NCBI GenBank assembly: GCA_034435675.1
Contig: DAOTWP010000359.1
Coordinates: forward strand, 1-15,841
DNA from: DAOTWP01 sp034435675
Lineage (GTDB): Bacteria > Chloroflexota > Anaerolineae > Aggregatilineales > Phototrophicaceae
Direction of reading: 5' to 3'
Length of the DNA: 15,841 nucleotides
The position numbers and the translations under genes were made by a program. Shown in pieces: positions 12,941-15,841 of this stretch. Under the pieces are notes generated by a model. That model searched no databases and was not told the DNA's origin. It worked only from the letters and a program-made list of their open reading frames with translations. Every line of letters begins with the position of its first letter. Within the stretch, counting starts at the first letter, position 1.

Positions 12941-13152
12941 CGCGGTTTGCCTTCGTCAGCTATTGGTCGATGCTTCGCACCTGCCAGCACCGCTGCCGGC
13001 AGTGGAACATCCTCATTTAAGTCTAACATTTCGCAGGGCAGTTTGTCGCGCAGGCGCGATATTTTCACAAAATTTTCGGTAGCAGTGGGCAGGCGAAAGG
13101 CGGCGACAGGGATAGCAAGTGCTTCTCCCCGTGTACTTCGGGGGGTGTACAC
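12937..13152 (-). CDS. Possible small protein translationally coupled to the HEAT gene
   Basis: 71 codons from GTG 13152. The TGA overlaps the HEAT gene's ATG (ATGA), a typical coupled junction. The later part (KISRLRDKLPCEMLDLNEDV) looks protein-like, but there is no recognised domain and no strong ribosome site. It may be chance. Confidence 0.25.
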   Translation of the reverse strand: MYTPRSTRGEALAIPVAAFRLPTATENFVKISRLRDKLPCEMLDLNEDVPLPAAVLAGAKHRPIADEGKPR

Positions 13153-13153
13153 C
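13144..13153. promoter_or_regulatory. GGTGTACACC palindrome, possible operator
   Basis: A perfect 10-bp palindrome. A second GTGTAC occurs 14 bases earlier (13131-13136). It lies 44 bases past the stop of the GyrI-like gene and at the head of the small frame before the HEAT gene. A binding role is speculative. Confidence 0.25.
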
Positions 13154-13196
13154 GGGTAACGCGCAGCGCGGGCGGGGCGCGGGCGCGGGCGCGGGG

Positions 13197-13703
13197 TTAA
13201 ACCGGCTTGACCGGCAGTTGAATCTCGGTCAGCAGATCCTCCGGCGCGGGTTCGGCGTCATCCGGCTGCGTGAAATACGACTGGTGATAAATCTCACGCG
13301 AGGGTCCGCAAACCCTGTAGCCGCTGCGGTCAATCCAGTCCAGCAGCAGGGTGTAGGCGTCGGTCATGCCGCCGTAGTGCCCCCGGTGCAGCCAGCACGC
13401 CATCGCCGGTTCGGCAGGCAATTCGCGCACGGTCAGCAGCGGGGCGTTGCGGCGCAGCAGGCGGGTGTCGTAGCCGCCGGGCAGCATGATGCCCACCTCA
13501 ACATCGGTCAGACCGGGCATAAAGCTGTGATAAATGGCATACCAGCCGCCGTGCCGCCAGGGAATGTCGTGTTTCACCGCCAGATAATGCAGGTCGCCAA
13601 AGCAGTCGCCGATTTCCTCAATCGGGATCACCTTGCGCAGCGAAGCGATTGTCAGCGCCTGAACCGCCTTAATCGCTGCCATCTGTACTGTCTGTTCGGA
13701 CAT
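13197..13703 (-). CDS. GyrI-like / AraC effector-binding domain protein
   Basis: 168 residues from ATG 13703, with GGAG seven bases upstream and a TTGACA promoter at 13751-13779. The sequence has the GyrI-like small-molecule binding fold in two halves. One is PIEEIGDCFGDLHYLAVKHD with YAIYHSFMPG and DVEVGIMLPGG; the other is LPAEPAMACWLHRGHYGGM with LLLDWIDRSGYRVCGPSREI and FTQPDDAE. Such domains bind amphipathic or aromatic ligands in multidrug regulators (BmrR, Rob) or stand alone as sensors, gyrase inhibitors or cyclopropanoid hydrolases. There is no DNA-binding domain. It is divergent from the alpha-glucosidase gene, but a regulatory link is not shown. Confidence 0.8.
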   Translation of the reverse strand: MSEQTVQMAAIKAVQALTIASLRKVIPIEEIGDCFGDLHYLAVKHDIPWRHGGWYAIYHSFMPGLTDVEVGIMLPGGYDTRLLRRNAPLLTVRELPAEPAMACWLHRGHYGGMTDAYTLLLDWIDRSGYRVCGPSREIYHQSYFTQPDDAEPAPEDLLTEIQLPVKPV

Positions 13704-13750
13704 CTGTTACTCCACAGACCCCAAAACAACGGTTCTTTAACTCGCTTATT

Positions 13751-13779
13751 ACTTTAAGGAAATCTGTTCTAAATGTCAA
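13751..13779 (-). promoter_or_regulatory. Sigma70 promoter of the GyrI-like gene
   Basis: On the minus strand, a consensus TTGACA (13779-13774), a 17-base spacer and TAAAGT (13756-13751). The predicted start is about 40 bases before ATG 13703. Confidence 0.6.
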
Positions 13780-13853
13780 GCGTACTACGCGAAGCGCACG
13801 GCGACGCACAGCGACGCGCGGCACAAAGGGGCGCCGTTGCCGCACGCGCGCCG

Positions 13854-13881
13854 TTGCCTTCATGCTGCGTTGTGTTATGCT
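13854..13881 (+). promoter_or_regulatory. Sigma70-type promoter of the GH13 gene
   Basis: TTGCCT (13854-13859), a 16-base spacer and TATGCT (13876-13881). The predicted start is near 13888, about 28 bases before ATG 13916. This argues against translation from the in-frame ATG at 13862. Confidence 0.5.
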
Positions 13882-13915
13882 AGGCGCGGCGCATTTCCAA
13901 CCGGAGAGAAACGCA

Positions 13916-15568
13916 ATGACACAGGCATGGTGGCAGCGCGGGGTGGTGTATCAACTGTATCCGCGCAGTTTTAAAGACAGCAACGCAGACGGCATCGGCG
14001 ATCTGATGGGCGTTATCCGCAAGCTGGATTACTTGCAGTGGCTGGGCGTGGATGCAATCTGGTTTTCGCCCACCTTCCCCAGCCCGATGAAGGATTTCGG
14101 CTATGATGTCGCCGACTATGAGGCGGTGCATCCTGATTTTGGCACACTGGCAGATATGGAACGGCTGATTGACGAGGCGAAAGAGCGCGGCATTCGCATC
14201 ATCCTTGACCTGGTGCCCAACCACACCAGCGACCAGCATGTCTGGTTCCAGCAGTCGCGCAGTGCGCGCACCAACCCCAAACGTGACTGGTATATCTGGC
14301 ATGACCCCGCCCCAGATGGCGGACCACCCAATAACTGGACCTGCTTCTTTGGCAAAAAACGCGCGGATGGCAGCGTGGACTTTTCCGCATGGGAATATGA
14401 CGAACCCACCGGGCAGTATTACCTGCACAGCTTTCTGCCGGAACAGCCCGACCTGAATTATCGTAATCCCGACGTGCTGCGCGCCATGCAGGACACCATC
14501 GCTTTCTGGCTGGAAAAAGACATCGCCGGTTTCCGCGTGGACGTGATCTTCTACACGATGAAAGACGCTGAGTTTCGCGATAACCCGCCCAACCCGAATT
14601 ACGATCCGCAGTTCGACAGTCCCAAAGACGCCTATCAGCAGGTGTATAACAAATCGCGCCCGGAAGTCGTGCAGGTGGTGCGCGCCTTCCGCGAGGTCTT
14701 TGACCGTTACAGCACGCCGGGCGCTGAGCGCGTTTTCATTGGCGAAGAAGAATATCTTGCCGATATGGAATATCTGGTGCGGCAGTACAGCAGCGACGGC
14801 ACGCACAACGACTTGCAGCATCTGCCGTTTAACTTCAAACTGCTGCTGACGCCATGGAACGCCCGCGCCATCAATGATCTGGTAGACCGCTATGATCGCG
14901 GGCTGCCCGCTTTCGCGCAGCCGAACTGGGTGCTGGGCAATCACGATATGGCGCGCCTGGGCAGCCGCATCCGCACCGCACAGAAGCGCATCGCCGCCAT
15001 GCTGCTGCTGACGCTGCGCGGGACGCCGTTCATCTATTACGGTGAAGAACTGGGCATGGAAAATGTGGACATTCCGCAGGAGCGCCTTCAGGACCCCTTC
15101 GGCATCAACGTGCCCGGCATGGGGCGCGACCCTGAGCGAACGCCGATGCAATGGGATGACAGCCCCTACGCCGGATTCTCAACGGTTGAACCCTGGCTGC
15201 CCGTCGCGCCCAATTACGCGCAGGTCAATGTCGCCGTCCAGCGCGAAGACCCGCACTCGCTGCTCAACCTTTACCACCGCCTGCTGCATCTGCGCCGTGA
15301 CACCCCGGCGCTGCACAGCGGGCGCTATTACGCCTTCGACAATGTGCCGGAACCCTGCTTTGTCTACATGCGCCAGTACAACGACCAGCGTTATCTGATG
15401 GCGCTCAACTTTTCGTCCGCGCCGCAAACGATGACCTTCAGCGGGTTTGACCGGGGCAGCGTGGTGCTGTCAACGCTGTTGGACCGTGAAGGGCTGGAGC
15501 CGCTGCACGAATTCACGCTGCGCCCGGATGAAGGCTGCGTTATCGAACTGCCGCCGGAGACGATTTAA
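13916..15568 (+). CDS. GH13 alpha-glucosidase (oligo-1,6-glucosidase type)
   Basis: 550 residues from ATG 13916, with GGAGAG about seven bases upstream. It is a complete GH13 (beta/alpha)8 enzyme, starting WWQRGVVYQLYPRSF. The calcium-type loop DSNADGIGD is present. Region I is DLVPNHTSD (98-106). The nucleophile is Asp209 in GFRVDVI, the acid/base Glu277 in FIGEEEY, and the stabiliser Asp344 in VLGNHDMARLGSR. The C-terminal beta domain closes with DEGCVIELPP. The Val directly after the nucleophile matches isomaltase/oligo-1,6-glucosidases; alpha-1,4-specific relatives usually have Thr. It would therefore release glucose from isomaltose-type or short alpha-glucan oligosaccharides in the cytoplasm (no signal peptide). 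Substrate is inferred from that residue. No transporter or regulator gene adjoins it on the right within the window. Confidence 0.9.
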   Translation: MTQAWWQRGVVYQLYPRSFKDSNADGIGDLMGVIRKLDYLQWLGVDAIWFSPTFPSPMKDFGYDVADYEAVHPDFGTLADMERLIDEAKERGIRIILDLVPNHTSDQHVWFQQSRSARTNPKRDWYIWHDPAPDGGPPNNWTCFFGKKRADGSVDFSAWEYDEPTGQYYLHSFLPEQPDLNYRNPDVLRAMQDTIAFWLEKDIAGFRVDVIFYTMKDAEFRDNPPNPNYDPQFDSPKDAYQQVYNKSRPEVVQVVRAFREVFDRYSTPGAERVFIGEEEYLADMEYLVRQYSSDGTHNDLQHLPFNFKLLLTPWNARAINDLVDRYDRGLPAFAQPNWVLGNHDMARLGSRIRTAQKRIAAMLLLTLRGTPFIYYGEELGMENVDIPQERLQDPFGINVPGMGRDPERTPMQWDDSPYAGFSTVEPWLPVAPNYAQVNVAVQREDPHSLLNLYHRLLHLRRDTPALHSGRYYAFDNVPEPCFVYMRQYNDQRYLMALNFSSAPQTMTFSGFDRGSVVLSTLLDREGLEPLHEFTLRPDEGCVIELPPETI

Positions 15569-15675
15569 GCACCGGCGCATCTACACTCAGCCCTGTTTTG
15601 AGCGTGAAGCCCGCAGCCCCTACCCTTTCCCCCAAAGGCTGAGGGGGTGAATACGGGGCAGGCTGGTTTTTTAAG

Positions 15676-15697
15676 TCCCTCTCCCCAAGGAGAGGGA
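15676..15697. repeat. Perfect 9-bp hairpin TCCCTCTCC / GGAGAGGGA
   Basis: Arms at 15676-15684 and 15689-15697 enclose CCAA. It resembles the core of the larger palindromic repeat without its tail. It may be a minimal copy or help end GH13 transcription, but there is no T-tract after it. Confidence 0.6.
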
Positions 15698-15762
15698 TTA
15701 TTTAAGGTGCGGGCAATCTAGTAGTCCAACAAGATGAGCATGACACCCGATGCCCTTGTCTA

Positions 15763-15815
15763 GCCCTCACCCCCAACCCCTCTCCCGACCGTGCCTTCGG
15801 CACCAGGAGCGGGGA
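15763..15815 (-). repeat. Palindromic repeat, reverse orientation, inner-hairpin subtype
   Basis: GCCCTCACCCC tail, CCCCTCTCCCGACC, then inner hairpin GTGCC TTC GGCAC and a diverged closing arm (AGGAGCGGGG). It is of the same subtype as the left end of the DUF559 cassette, here in an intergenic place with the right arm decayed. Confidence 0.7.
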
Positions 15816-15841
15816 GCAACCCAATTGCCGGGGATTTTCCC

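Larger units (their letters stand above)
15569..15841. other. Repeat-rich 3' region without a gene
   Basis: About 270 bases after the GH13 stop contain no supported gene. They hold a CCCCC/GGGGG stem (15630-15647) followed at 15667 by a short T-run (a weak terminator candidate), the hairpin at 15676-15697 and a palindromic repeat at 15763-15815. Confidence 0.5.

Noticed and set aside
13170..13196. GGGCGC-type repeats as a regulatory element
   Set aside because: Short low-complexity GC sequence just after the GyrI-like stop. Nothing specific to support a function.

Overview
The window is GC-rich bacterial DNA, most likely from a filamentous or metagenome-type Chloroflexota (Anaerolineae-like) genome. 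This is an inference from gene content: an nSTAND1 ATPase with a DUF4062 N-terminus, duplicated PCu(A)C copper-chaperone domains, PD40 propellers, and many CCCTCTCCC/GGGAGAGGG palindromes. No rRNA, tRNA or CRISPR array was seen.

Left block (1-1330, minus strand). A phage-type gene runs off the left edge. An HK97-family prohead protease is joined in frame to an HK97-fold major capsid protein, with a strong internal ribosome binding site that would also give free capsid protein. The portal and terminase genes expected upstream are absent. Instead there are about 370 bases without a convincing gene (carrying a 3 x 12-bp direct repeat), then a divergent STAND gene.

Central accessory block (1718-5530, plus strand). 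This is the most interesting region. One large gene encodes DUF4062, an nSTAND1 ATPase and a C-terminal formylglycine-generating-enzyme-like (FGE/C-type-lectin fold) domain. Its last 130 bases have a near-copy about 380 bases downstream, without the rest of the gene. The two copies share identical flanks, yet 23 of their 26 substitutions fall at codon positions 1 and 2. That is the signature of two variable regions written by a diversity-generating retroelement (DGR) whose reverse transcriptase and template lie outside the window. The same gene carries three in-frame palindrome insertions. One is an exact 522-bp cassette with 30-bp inverted ends, encoding an apparently intact DUF559 endonuclease domain inside the FGE domain. 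Together these suggest a diversified sensor or conflict protein that is also colonised by a nuclease-bearing palindromic element.

Right block (5878-15568). These are mostly housekeeping or envelope genes. On the minus strand: a secreted double PCu(A)C protein, a membrane-anchored PD40 propeller protein, a biotin-carrier protein, two multi-pass membrane proteins of unknown function, an orphan MazE antitoxin with a truncated mazF, a HEAT-repeat protein and a GyrI-like ligand-binding protein. On the plus strand: a NUDIX hydrolase, a small acidic conserved-looking protein that interrupts mazF, and a GH13 alpha-glucosidase with its own promoter. The last 270 bases hold hairpins and another copy of the palindromic repeat.
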